6,833 nt of DNA from Erysipelotrichaceae bacterium (GCA_003446295.1 DMBB01000086.1:1601-8433); one strand, 5' to 3'; positions 1 through 6,554 are shown, counted from the first letter of the stretch. Program-made: numbers and translations. Notes: generated from the sequence alone by a model not told the origin.

Positions 1-1091
1 GTTCCTTTAATATAGGAGAAATGCAGCTGATCGAAATCAACGCTTCCCTCGGCTGTATCAATAACCGCTGCATCCGGATCATCTGCCGGTTCACTTGGTT
101 CATCCAGCAGACCGAACACACGGTTCGCAGCAGAGATCGCTGACTGGAGTTCCGCAAACAGGTTCGCTGTTTCACTGATCGGACCGGAGAACTTTCTGGA
201 ATACAGCGTAAATGATGAAATGTTGCCGATCGTGATGCGTCCGAACAGGAACAGCAGTGCACCGAATGCAGTCACCATGGACAGCGACAGATTGTTGATG
301 AACTGAACGGTCGGACCTACCAGGGTTCCCTGATAGTCTGCCTCGTAATACGCATCTACCGCTTCCTGGTTCTTCTGATCAAATCTTGCGATGATCGTAT
401 CTTCCTGTCCGTATGCCTTGATCGTTTTATGTCCTGACAGCATTTCTTCGGCAAAGCCGTTCAGAAGACCCAGTCTTCTGGAGCGTTCATGGAACAGCGG
501 TCTGACTTTGCGGGTGCGCTGTCTGGTCACAAAGATGATCAGCGGTATGGTCACGATAAAGATCAGACACAGTACGGGAGCGATCTTCAGCATCATCCAT
601 GCCGAACCGATGACCGCGATCAGACTGGTCAGGATCGTGATCAGGTCACTGGAGAGTGACGTATTGATCGTATCGATGTCGTAGGAGATCTTGGAGATGA
701 TATCTCCGACCTGGTTCCTGTCGAAGAAACCGACAGGCAGTGTCAGCAGATGCTCAAATACCTGCTGTCTCATCGTTCTGGTAATATTGGCTGATACCCT
801 GACAATGACCATGCGCGCCATGTAGGAAAATACGGCATTGATCAGGATCAGTATCAGCATGATCCTGCAGTAGTACAGCACAAGATCAAAGTTTACAAGG
901 CCTTTCCCTCCGATCGCATCGATCGCGTTTCCGGAGACCCTGGGCACATACAGGTTTGCCAGATTGGCTGCCACTGTCAGGAACAGTGCAAGGCTCATCA
1001 TGCCTTTGTTGTCCCAGAGGTAGGTGCCCATTCTGAGCAGCACTGCCTTCTTGTTGACAGGTGCTTTCGTTTTCTTCTGATCCTTATTCAA
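1..1091 (-). CDS. ABC exporter half-transporter, second subunit (partial, C-terminal ATPase domain cut by window edge)
   Basis: This encodes a membrane ABC exporter half of the MDR/BmrCD-LmrCD-TM287/288 kind, expected to pump a hydrophobic compound, drug or peptide out of the cell. The window holds 363 codons. A basic N-terminus (residues 2-20) precedes a six-helix transmembrane domain with hydrophobic stretches near 33-50, 74-93, 152-168, 170-188, 268-284 and, more weakly, 288-310. Family landmarks are LPVGFFDRNQVGDI (118-131), with the coupling-helix sequence SYDIDTIN after it, and SGHKTIKAYGQE (219-230). The nucleotide-binding domain is just beginning at FSYIKG (359 onward), where Tyr360 is the A-loop aromatic residue. 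Walker A, signature and Walker B lie outside the window. I chose the TTG start at 1091 because GGGAGGT (1105 to 1099) sits 7 bases upstream. The first in-frame ATG is about 20 codons later with no comparable site. The start overlaps the stop of the upstream half-transporter by 8 bases, so the two are probably co-translated and form a heterodimer. Substrate is unknown. Confidence 0.93.
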   Translation of the reverse strand, partial: MNKDQKKTKAPVNKKAVLLRMGTYLWDNKGMMSLALFLTVAANLANLYVPRVSGNAIDAIGGKGLVNFDLVLYYCRIMLILILINAVFSYMARMVIVRVSANITRTMRQQVFEHLLTLPVGFFDRNQVGDIISKISYDIDTINTSLSSDLITILTSLIAVIGSAWMMLKIAPVLCLIFIVTIPLIIFVTRQRTRKVRPLFHERSRRLGLLNGFAEEMLSGHKTIKAYGQEDTIIARFDQKNQEAVDAYYEADYQGTLVGPTVQFINNLSLSMVTAFGALLFLFGRITIGNISSFTLYSRKFSGPISETANLFAELQSAISAANRVFGLLDEPSEPADDPDAAVIDTAEGSVDFDQLHFSYIKG

Positions 1092-2805
1092 AGAGAGCAC
1101 CTCCCATCTGTGAATCACAGATCGAAGCATACAAGGCGCTTCTTTCCGTGAGTTCTTCATCTGTACCGATATCCGAGAGATCCCCGTTATCAAGGATCAT
1201 GATCTGGTCGCAGCTGCGGATCGAGGATACGCGCTGGGCAATGATCACCATTGTTGTATCCGGATATTTTTCTGCCAGCGCTCTGCGCAGCTTCGCGTCT
1301 GTCGCATAGTCCAGGGCACTGCTGGAGTCATCCAGCAGCAGGAATTCCGGATTGGATGCGAATGCGCGTGACAGCAGGATCCTCTGGCGCTGACCGCCGG
1401 ATACATTCGTTCCGTTTGTTGTCAGTTCATGTTCTGTACGTTCTTCAAGCTGGTTGATGAATTCTGAAGCCTGTGCGCTGTCGATCGCATCTTCCATGGA
1501 ATCGTCGCTTACTTCACGTCCAAAACGGATATTTTCAGCGATCGTATCAGAGAACAGGAAGTCATTCTGCATGACAAGGCCAAACTGTCTTCTCAGGACA
1601 GAAGGCTCGATATTGCGGATATCCTTACCGTTCAGATAGATTGCGCCGCTGTCAATGTCATAAAAATGCAGCAGAAGACTCATGACCGTTGTTTTGCCGG
1701 AACCTGTGGCACCGAGGATACCGAGTGATTCGCCCGGTCTGATCTTGAAGCTGATATGTTTCAGATTGTCCTTGACCTTCAGATAGGAGAAGGAAACATC
1801 CCGGAATTCGATCGCATACTGCGGATCACCGTCCGGATAATTTCCGGGCTTCCATGCTTTCTCTGATTCTGTCTGCAGCACTTCATCAATGCGGTTGGCA
1901 CTAGCAATGCCTCTGGAGTACATGATGAACATACGGCTGATCGCCATCATACTGCGGGATATGATCGTAAAGTATGACATGAACGCGATGATGCGTCCTG
2001 TTTCGGAAAGTCCCTGGTTGACGCGGTACGCACCAAGCAGGATCACGCCTGTCAGACCCAGATTCAGGAACAGGTTCATTCCCGGGGAAATGATCGCCAT
2101 GGTACGGTTGGCATAGATCTCCTGATCATGCTGGGCTTTGTTGACAGCGGCATACCGCTTCTTTTCGTTTTCCACTCTGCTGAGTGCCTTGATGACGCGG
2201 ATACCCTGTACATTCTCACGAACAACGCCTACCATCTTATCGCTGATCTGCTGTACTTTCGCAAACAGCGGCACGCCCTTGGTTGCGCGTACATAGACAA
2301 GAATGCAGATAAAAGGGATGACTGCCAATAATGCCAGGAACAGGAAGCTGTCCATCAGCAGCGTGATTGCCAGACCGCCGACAACGATGATCGGTGCCTT
2401 GATGCCCATTCTCTGCATCATGCCGAGCATTCTGTGCACATTATATGTATCGCTTGTCAGTCTTGTTTCCAGGGAAGGGATCGTAAACGCATCTGTTTTT
2501 TCACAGCTCAGATACAGTGTTTTCTCAAACAGGTCATGACGGATACTTCTGGTCGCACGTCTGGATACTTCCGCTGCAGACCGGTTAGCCCGGATATTGC
2601 ACCACCATGCCAAAAGTGCGCATAAGATCATAATGCCGCCCCATTCCGCAATCAGAGCTGTGCTCTTCAGCGGAACGATGTCGTCGATAATCTTCGACAA
2701 TATATATGGCAGCATCAGTTCCAGGACGGAACCGATCGATTTGATCAGCAGCCCGACAAACATCATGCCGCTGACCGGTTTCAGGTATTTCCAGATCATT
2801 TTCAT
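1084..2805 (-). CDS. ABC exporter half-transporter, first subunit, with degenerate ATPase site
   Basis: A complete half-transporter of 573 residues, the usual length for this family (about 570-600). The transmembrane domain occupies about 1-310, with hydrophobic segments near 12-37, 52-70, 136-154, 156-173, 243-262 and 272-293. The coupling region is RENVQGIRVIKAL (196-208). The ATPase domain has A-loop Tyr341, Walker A GATGSGKT (365-372), Q-loop Gln413, signature VSGGQ (468-472), Walker B FLLLDD (488-493) and D-loop SALD (496-499). Two catalytic positions are non-standard. Asp493 stands where the catalytic Glu should follow the Walker B Asp492, and Gln524 (AQR) replaces the switch His. In heterodimeric exporters such as TM287/288, BmrCD and LmrCD, one subunit carries exactly this kind of degenerate site and the partner supplies the active one. 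I start at the ATG at 2805 because AGGAG (2820 to 2816) lies 10 bases upstream. A TTG at 2823 opens the frame slightly earlier but lies upstream of that site. It is transcribed divergently from the pxp operon. Substrate cannot be told from sequence. Confidence 0.95.
   Translation of the reverse strand: MKMIWKYLKPVSGMMFVGLLIKSIGSVLELMLPYILSKIIDDIVPLKSTALIAEWGGIMILCALLAWWCNIRANRSAAEVSRRATRSIRHDLFEKTLYLSCEKTDAFTIPSLETRLTSDTYNVHRMLGMMQRMGIKAPIIVVGGLAITLLMDSFLFLALLAVIPFICILVYVRATKGVPLFAKVQQISDKMVGVVRENVQGIRVIKALSRVENEKKRYAAVNKAQHDQEIYANRTMAIISPGMNLFLNLGLTGVILLGAYRVNQGLSETGRIIAFMSYFTIISRSMMAISRMFIMYSRGIASANRIDEVLQTESEKAWKPGNYPDGDPQYAIEFRDVSFSYLKVKDNLKHISFKIRPGESLGILGATGSGKTTVMSLLLHFYDIDSGAIYLNGKDIRNIEPSVLRRQFGLVMQNDFLFSDTIAENIRFGREVSDDSMEDAIDSAQASEFINQLEERTEHELTTNGTNVSGGQRQRILLSRAFASNPEFLLLDDSSSALDYATDAKLRRALAEKYPDTTMVIIAQRVSSIRSCDQIMILDNGDLSDIGTDEELTERSALYASICDSQMGGALFE
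1099..1105 (-). promoter_or_regulatory. Ribosome binding site of the second ABC subunit, inside the first subunit's coding end
   Basis: The minus strand reads GGGAGGT here, followed by 7 bases and then TTG at 1091. It lies within the last codons of the upstream half-transporter (Met-Gly-Gly-Ala-Leu-Phe-Glu). It is the evidence for a TTG start with an 8-base gene overlap. Confidence 0.8.
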
Positions 2806-2815
2806 GTTTGATGTA

Positions 2816-2820
2816 CTCCT
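2816..2820 (-). promoter_or_regulatory. Ribosome binding site of the first ABC subunit
   Basis: The minus strand reads AGGAG here, 10 bases ahead of the ATG at 2805. This spacing is slightly long but acceptable. It argues against the earlier in-frame TTG at 2823, which lies just 5' of the site itself. A further ATG two codons downstream of the chosen one would be spaced too far. Confidence 0.7.
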
Positions 2821-2841
2821 CAACCATCATAAGCATTTCGG

Positions 2842-2854
2842 TTGCATAACGCAA
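2842..2854. repeat. Short inverted repeat at the predicted start of the exporter transcript
   Basis: The plus strand reads TTGC-ATAAC-GCAA, 4-base arms around a 5-base centre. It begins 3 bases beyond the TATAAT box of the exporter promoter, at the predicted +1. An element at this position could act as a repressor operator. The arms are short, so chance is a real alternative, and no regulator gene is visible in the window. Confidence 0.3.
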
Positions 2855-2856
2855 TT

Positions 2857-2862
2857 ATTATA
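2857..2862 (-). promoter_or_regulatory. -10 box of a candidate promoter for the ABC exporter genes
   Basis: The minus strand reads a perfect TATAAT here, in an AT-rich stretch. This would place the transcript start near 2850 and give a leader of about 45 bases to the ATG at 2805. No good -35 hexamer lies at 16-18 bases: the 17-base position reads ATACTT. A TTGTAA is present but only 13 bases upstream. The promoter may therefore be weak or activator-dependent. Inferred from the motif only. Confidence 0.5.
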
Positions 2863-2912
2863 CAGTGATGATTTATTACAAGTATATATTGAACAGCCGT
2901 CATCTCAATGCT

Positions 2913-2923
2913 CAGACTGTCTG
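2913..2923. repeat. Inverted repeat CAGAC-T-GTCTG upstream of the pxp promoter
   Basis: Perfect 5-base arms flank a single central T, about 41 bases upstream of the candidate -35 of the rightward operon. An odd-length palindrome of this size is compatible with a dimeric repressor or activator site, for example of the GntR, LysR or MarR type. The regulator identity is not inferable here. It could also be chance. Confidence 0.3.
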
Positions 2924-2963
2924 TCGGATGAACGCAGAATATGACATCGTCTGCAGTACTGTA

Positions 2964-2993
2964 TTTGCACATCTTTCAGCGTATCGCTACAAT
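2964..2993 (+). promoter_or_regulatory. Candidate promoter of the pxp-acc operon
   Basis: The -10 box TACAAT (2988-2993) matches the sigma-A consensus at 5 of 6 positions. A weak -35, TTTGCA (2964-2969, 4 of 6), lies 18 bases upstream. The transcript would start near 3000, giving a very short leader to the ATG at 3019. The palindrome CAGTACTG (2954-2961) abuts the -35 side and could be a regulator contact. This is the only promoter-like sequence I see for the five rightward genes. Confidence 0.5.
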
Positions 2994-3018
2994 AAATGCA
3001 AGATAATACGAGGCTTTT

Positions 3019-3768
3019 ATGAAACATATCCGTTCGATCCTTCCTTCCGGAGACAGTGCTGTCCTGATCCGGCTGGAACAGACGATCAGTCCTGAAAACA
3101 CGATTGAAATTTATAACCTGATGTCACAGATCAGGTCTGCCAGAATCATCGGCATTACCGACCTGATCCCTGCATACTGTTCACTCATGGTCTGCTATGA
3201 CCCTGCCCTGATCTCATGGCAGTCACTGCATGACCGTCTGAAGGAACTTTCTTCCGTACAGAGTGACAGCAGTACTGCAGTACAGCGGCATATTACCATT
3301 CCCGCGGTATACGGCGGCATCTACGGTGAAGATCTGCATTCCGTATCGGAGCTGTGCGGTCTTTCAGAGGAAGAGATCATTGCCATCCATTCCGGTACCG
3401 ACTATTTTGTTCACATGATCGGATTCCTTCCGGGATTTCCGTATCTGGGCGGGCTGGATGAACGGATCGCTGTCAGACGTCTGGATGAACCGCGGATCAG
3501 GATCCCTGCCGGATCGATCGGGATCGGCGGCAGTCAGACAGGCATCTATCCCCTGGATTCCCCGGGCGGCTGGAGACTGATCGCAAGAACACCTGTCAGG
3601 ATCTATGATCCTGCCTCAAAAGATCCCGTACTGTTCAGACCGACGGACATCGTCCGTTTCAAACCTGTCACGGAAGCGGAATATCTGGAGCTGGAACAGA
3701 CTGCAGCACGGGGTGAGCAGGTATATACGATCACGGAAGGAGGCACATCATGGGTATCCGGATCATAA
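3019..3768 (+). CDS. pxpB: 5-oxoprolinase subunit B (KipI/PxpB family carboxyltransferase-like protein)
   Basis: A 249-residue cytoplasmic protein of the CT_C_D (allophanate hydrolase subunit 1, KipI) family, full length for the family. Diagnostic blocks are GFLPGFPYLGGLD (135-147), RIPAGSIGIGGSQTGIYP (161-178) and SPGGW (181-185). These match the family that also forms one half of the carboxyltransferase domain of urea carboxylase. Known role: with PxpC and PxpA it makes the prokaryotic ATP-dependent 5-oxoprolinase, which hydrolyses pyroglutamate to L-glutamate. In Bacillus subtilis the orthologue KipI also inhibits the sporulation kinase KinA. The start ATG has CGAGG (3009-3013) 5 bases upstream. 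It is the first gene of the operon, and its 3' end overlaps pxpC by 19 bases, which fits a PxpBC complex made in equal amounts. With accB and accC downstream, it may act here as a true biotin-dependent carboxyltransferase half; that part is inference. Confidence 0.95.
   Translation: MKHIRSILPSGDSAVLIRLEQTISPENTIEIYNLMSQIRSARIIGITDLIPAYCSLMVCYDPALISWQSLHDRLKELSSVQSDSSTAVQRHITIPAVYGGIYGEDLHSVSELCGLSEEEIIAIHSGTDYFVHMIGFLPGFPYLGGLDERIAVRRLDEPRIRIPAGSIGIGGSQTGIYPLDSPGGWRLIARTPVRIYDPASKDPVLFRPTDIVRFKPVTEAEYLELEQTAARGEQVYTITEGGTSWVSGS
3737..3743 (+). promoter_or_regulatory. Ribosome binding site of pxpC, inside the end of pxpB
   Basis: AAGGAGG, a near-perfect anti-16S match, 6 bases before the ATG at 3750. 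It lies inside the last codons of pxpB and supports the 19-base overlap as genuine translational coupling. Confidence 0.85.
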
Positions 3769-4763
3769 AAGGCGGAATGTTTACGACCGTACAGGACTCC
3801 GGAAGAACAGGTTACCAGGATCTTGGCTTCCATGTATGCGGAGCAGCGGACAGACGCTCCTTCCGCATTGCCAACCTGTTGCTGGACAATCCGGAAAATG
3901 AAGCAGTCCTGGAGTGCACGCTGATCGGTCCGACCATTGAATTTACATCCGAAATGATCATAGCCATGGCAGGCGGTGATTTCCGTCCCATGATCAATGA
4001 TGAACCTGTACCGATGTATCAGGCACTGTATGTCAGGAAGGGTGACATCCTGAAGCTCGGCAGTGCCCGCAGCGGCAGATTGTGCTACATTGCTTTTTCA
4101 AATTACCTGCAGATCCCGGTCGTCATGGGCAGCAGGTCCACCGATACCATCAGCGGGATCGGCGGTTTCAAGGGAAGAAAACTGGAGGACGGAGACTATA
4201 TTGAAGAGCGCATCAAACGGCGCAAATATCTTCCATGGTTCCTTTCCAGGAAACTGGAACTGCATGAGTTTGAATCAGACAAAGCAGAGATCCGGGTCAT
4301 CGCCGGTCCTCAGAACGACATGTTTGCGGAAGCAGGCATGCGCACATTCCTGAACAGTGAATATACCGTGACCGGTGATTTTGACCGGATGGGCGTCAGA
4401 CTGGACGGACCGTTCATTGAGTCCCGTCAGGGAAGCGACATTATTTCCGACGGTATCCCGTTCGGTGCAGTCCAGGTACCGGGACACGGCAAACCGATCA
4501 TCATGCTGTGTGACAGACAGACGACCGGCGGCTATGCAAAGATCGCCTGTGTCATATCCGTGGATATTCCGAAGATCGCTCAGAGAAGGATCTCCGACAA
4601 AATACATTTCAGGCAGGTCTCTGTAGAGACTGCGCAGAAACTGATCCGTGAGGAGGAACGTGAGTTCCAGTCCATGCGCGATCAGATCCACCAGCCCTGC
4701 AAAGAAGTGCTGGACATCAGGCTGACCGCGAAGCGGATGAAACAGCTGTTTGAAGAGAATTGA
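3750..4763 (+). CDS. pxpC: 5-oxoprolinase subunit C (KipA/PxpC family biotin-dependent carboxyltransferase-like protein)
   Basis: A 337-residue cytoplasmic protein of the KipA / allophanate hydrolase subunit 2 family, of normal length. Landmarks are TTVQDSGRTGYQDLG (12-26), GAADRRSFRIANLLL (31-45) followed by AVLE, AGPQND (185-190), DRMGVRLDG (212-220), SDIISDGIPFGAVQVPG (229-245) and DRQTTGGYAKIA (255-266). A Cys (Cys30) sits in the loop where relatives usually have Ser in a VSGAMD-like motif. Together with PxpB it resembles the carboxyltransferase domain of urea amidolyase, in which PxpB-like and PxpC-like parts build one active site. In 5-oxoprolinase, PxpBC performs the ATP-dependent activation step and PxpA is also required. 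The gene overlaps pxpB. Its stop (TGA at 4761-4763) is 11 bases before the accB-type start and shares bases with that gene's ribosome binding site (GAGGT, 4762-4766). This linkage to a biotin carrier suggests that carboxybiotin is the donor here, an inference. Confidence 0.94.
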   Translation: MGIRIIKGGMFTTVQDSGRTGYQDLGFHVCGAADRRSFRIANLLLDNPENEAVLECTLIGPTIEFTSEMIIAMAGGDFRPMINDEPVPMYQALYVRKGDILKLGSARSGRLCYIAFSNYLQIPVVMGSRSTDTISGIGGFKGRKLEDGDYIEERIKRRKYLPWFLSRKLELHEFESDKAEIRVIAGPQNDMFAEAGMRTFLNSEYTVTGDFDRMGVRLDGPFIESRQGSDIISDGIPFGAVQVPGHGKPIIMLCDRQTTGGYAKIACVISVDIPKIAQRRISDKIHFRQVSVETAQKLIREEEREFQSMRDQIHQPCKEVLDIRLTAKRMKQLFEEN

Positions 4764-4774
4764 GGTATTGAGAT

Positions 4775-5182
4775 ATGGAACTTGATCAGATCGAAAAGCT
4801 GGTAAAGCTTCTTGAAAATTCATCATTGAGTGAACTGACCATCAAAGACGGTGATTTCAAGATCAGTATGTCGCGCAATACAGCAGGTACTGCCGTGCAG
4901 ACAGAGCCTGCAGTACAGAGACATGCAGACAAAGAAGACATGACCGTCAACATCACCAGTCCGATCGTCGGTACCTTTTATTCTGCTTCCGGACCTTTGA
5001 TCCCTGCCTATGTCAGGACAGGCGACAAGGTACATGCCGGAGATACCGTATGCATCATTGAGGCAATGAAGATGATGAATGAAATACAGGCGGACTTTGA
5101 CTGTGAGATCCTCGCAGTCCTTGTATCAAACGAACAGAAAGTGGAATACGGACAGCCGCTGTTCCGTGTCAGGAAGCTGTAA
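4775..5182 (+). CDS. accB: Biotin carboxyl carrier protein (AccB type)
   Basis: A 135-residue carrier with the two-part AccB build. A short amphipathic N-terminal segment (1-33, QIEKLVKLL then LTIKDGDFKISMSR) and a variable linker (about 34-57) lead into a C-terminal biotinyl domain (58-135). The biotin attachment motif EAMKMMNEI (96-104) has Lys99 as the acceptor. The SPIVGTFYSASGP stretch (62-74) matches the protruding-thumb segment typical of acetyl-CoA carboxylase carriers. The linker is shorter than in the E. coli protein of about 156 residues. Known role: a biotin ligase (BirA) loads biotin, AccC carboxylates it, and a carboxyltransferase takes the CO2. The usual partners AccA and AccD are not in view, whereas PxpB/PxpC-like carboxyltransferase genes lie immediately upstream. 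I therefore infer that it serves PxpBC rather than, or as well as, fatty acid synthesis. GAGGT lies 8 bases before the ATG. Confidence 0.95.
   Translation: MELDQIEKLVKLLENSSLSELTIKDGDFKISMSRNTAGTAVQTEPAVQRHADKEDMTVNITSPIVGTFYSASGPLIPAYVRTGDKVHAGDTVCIIEAMKMMNEIQADFDCEILAVLVSNEQKVEYGQPLFRVRKL
5171..5176 (+). promoter_or_regulatory. Ribosome binding site of the biotin carboxylase gene, deciding its start
   Basis: AGGAAG, 7 bases before the ATG at 5184, inside the last codons of the accB-type gene. The reading frame stays open upstream to 5079, but that extension would overlap the biotinyl domain coding sequence and has no homology to biotin carboxylases. The ATG at 5184 gives the family's normal N-terminus. 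Confidence 0.75.
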
Positions 5183-5183
5183 C

Positions 5184-6554
5184 ATGTCTGCCAGGCGCGT
5201 ACTTGTCGCCGCCAGAGGCGAGATCGCAGTCAGGATCATCCGTGCCCTGAGGGACATGGGCATTACATCTGTGGCTGTTTACTCCAAAGAAGACACCTCT
5301 GCCATGCATGTAAGACTTGCGGACTACCGTGTATGCATCGGTGAAGGAAGCGGCAGACATTCCTATATGAATGTATCCAATATTATTACGGCAGCCCTGA
5401 ACTTCGGATGTGATGCCATCCATCCGGGATACGGATTTCTTTCTGAAAACGCAGACTTTGCGGAAACCTGCAGAAACAACGGACTGATCTTTATCGGACC
5501 GGAACCGGAAACGATACGCCGTATGGGAAACAAACAGGAGGCACGCTCCTTGATGAAAGCAGCGGGTGTACCTGTTGTTCCGGGAAGTGATTCCCCTCTG
5601 CATGATGTACGGGAAGCCAGGAAAGCCGCAGAAGCGATCGGCTGGCCGGTGATGATCAAAGCGATTCTTGGAGGCGGCGGGAAAGGCATGCGGGAATGCC
5701 GCAGTCCGCAGCGTTTTGAACAGGACTTCAGTATGGCGCAGAGCGAAGCGGTCAATGCCTTCTCTGATGACGCCATGTATCTGGAAAAGCTGGTGGAAGA
5801 TCCCCGCCATGTCGAAGTACAGATCCTCGCAGATCAGTTCGGGCATATCATCACGTTAGGCGACCGTGACTGTTCTGTTCAGCGGAACCATCAGAAGCTG
5901 ATTGAAGAGTCACCAAGTCCGGCGATCAGCGATGAAACAAGAACACAGATGTACCGTGATGCTGTAAATGCTGCGGCGGCCGCAAATTACACAGGTGCCG
6001 GCACCGTGGAATTCATTATTGACCGGGATGGTTCCTATTACTTCCTGGAAATGAATACCAGGATCCAGGTAGAACATGGCGTGACGGAAATGGAAACAGA
6101 CACGGACATAGTCACAGAACAGATCTCGATTGCTTACGGAGAACCTCTTTCTCTCAAACAGGAAGATGTCATGATGCATGGACATACGATCGAATGCCGC
6201 ATCAATGCCGAGATCCCTGAGAAGGGATTCATCCCCAGTCCGGGTACGATCAGAAACCTGCATCTGCCTGGCGGAAACGGCGTGCGTGTTGACACGGCAC
6301 TGTATACCGGATATACGGTACCTTCTGAATATGATTCCATGATCGCCAAGATCATCGTTCATGCCAAAGACAGGGAATCCGCCATCATGAAGATGCGCAC
6401 AGCTCTGGACGAGACCGTCATATCCGGTGTTGATACCAACCTGGATCTCCAGTATAAGATCCTGCATTCCGATGCATTCTGCAGCGGAACGGCAGATACC
6501 GGTTTTGTAAATCAATTCGTCATGGGAGGTACCGTGCATGAAGATCGACTTTAA
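5184..6554 (+). CDS. accC: Biotin carboxylase (AccC type)
   Basis: A 456-residue ATP-grasp enzyme (E. coli AccC is 449) that uses ATP and bicarbonate to carboxylate biotin on the carrier protein. Domains run in order: the N-terminal biotin carboxylase domain starts at [15 protein letters not shown] (8-22) and includes [10 protein letters not shown] (80-89). The ATP-grasp core follows with Lys117, Lys159, the glycine loop GGGGKGM (163-169), Glu201, His209, His236 and Lys238. The catalytic pair is Glu276/Glu289, followed by NTRIQVEH (291-298) carrying Arg293 and Glu297. The C-terminal domain carries CRINAE (338-343) with Arg339. All these correspond to residues known to matter in E. coli AccC. 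Deviations are [11 protein letters not shown] (298-308) where HPVTEM-TG-D is usual, Asn235 for Arg in QRRHQK, and AAR for ANR at 9-11. The start is one base after the accB-type stop, and the end overlaps pxpA by 17 bases. It is probably an active enzyme dedicated to this operon, although a share in fatty acid synthesis cannot be excluded. Confidence 0.94.
   Translation: MSARRVLVAARGEIAVRIIRALRDMGITSVAVYSKEDTSAMHVRLADYRVCIGEGSGRHSYMNVSNIITAALNFGCDAIHPGYGFLSENADFAETCRNNGLIFIGPEPETIRRMGNKQEARSLMKAAGVPVVPGSDSPLHDVREARKAAEAIGWPVMIKAILGGGGKGMRECRSPQRFEQDFSMAQSEAVNAFSDDAMYLEKLVEDPRHVEVQILADQFGHIITLGDRDCSVQRNHQKLIEESPSPAISDETRTQMYRDAVNAAAAANYTGAGTVEFIIDRDGSYYFLEMNTRIQVEHGVTEMETDTDIVTEQISIAYGEPLSLKQEDVMMHGHTIECRINAEIPEKGFIPSPGTIRNLHLPGGNGVRVDTALYTGYTVPSEYDSMIAKIIVHAKDRESAIMKMRTALDETVISGVDTNLDLQYKILHSDAFCSGTADTGFVNQFVMGGTVHEDRL
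6524..6530 (+). promoter_or_regulatory. Ribosome binding site of pxpA, inside the end of the biotin carboxylase gene
   Basis: GGGAGGT, 7 bases before the ATG at 6538. It lies within the coding sequence of the upstream gene, which ends at 6554, and so supports a true 17-base overlap and coupling of accC to pxpA. Confidence 0.8.

Larger units (their letters stand above)
2824..3018. other. Divergent intergenic region between the exporter genes and the pxp operon
   Basis: About 195 bases without a convincing gene. The exporter half is AT-rich and contains the leftward TATAAT box. The operon half contains the rightward TACAAT box. Between them are the inverted repeats CAGAC-T-GTCTG (2913-2923) and the palindrome CAGTACTG (2954-2961). 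I see no tRNA, no T-box or riboswitch-like folded leader, and no rho-independent terminator (stem plus T-run). The distance from the candidate rightward transcript start to the pxpB ATG, about 20 bases, is too short for an attenuator. Confidence 0.7.

Noticed and set aside
2585..2854. An 89-codon minus-strand frame at the start of the exporter genes, and short plus-strand frames at 2597-2944 and 2865-3095
   Set aside because: They overlap real genes or the promoter region out of frame and encode no recognisable protein.
2824..3018. A riboswitch, T-box or attenuator leader for the pxp operon
   Set aside because: The leader from the candidate promoter is only about 20 bases, and I see no stem plus T-run or conserved riboswitch core in the region.
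3019..4763. Annotation as an allophanate hydrolase (urea breakdown) or as the KipI/KipA sporulation kinase regulators
   Set aside because: No amidase-signature hydrolase or fused urea carboxylase is present, and PxpA follows in the same operon, so 5-oxoprolinase is the better call. No KinA-type kinase or sporulation gene is in the window.
4275..4826. A 183-codon minus-strand open frame across the end of pxpC, and a 209-codon one at 5910-6539
   Set aside because: Both are antisense to well-supported genes, with no recognisable domain and no gene-like spacing to neighbours.
5079..5183. An N-terminal extension of the biotin carboxylase frame starting at an ATG at 5079
   Set aside because: It would overlap the biotinyl-domain coding sequence by about 100 bases and adds residues unlike any biotin carboxylase. 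The ATG at 5184, with AGGAAG 7 bases upstream, gives the normal start.
5169..5846. A 225-codon open frame on the minus strand across the biotin carboxylase gene
   Set aside because: It lies wholly antisense to a gene with clear family motifs, its protein is rich in Arg, His and Cys without recognisable domains, and it has no supporting context. It is a shadow frame.
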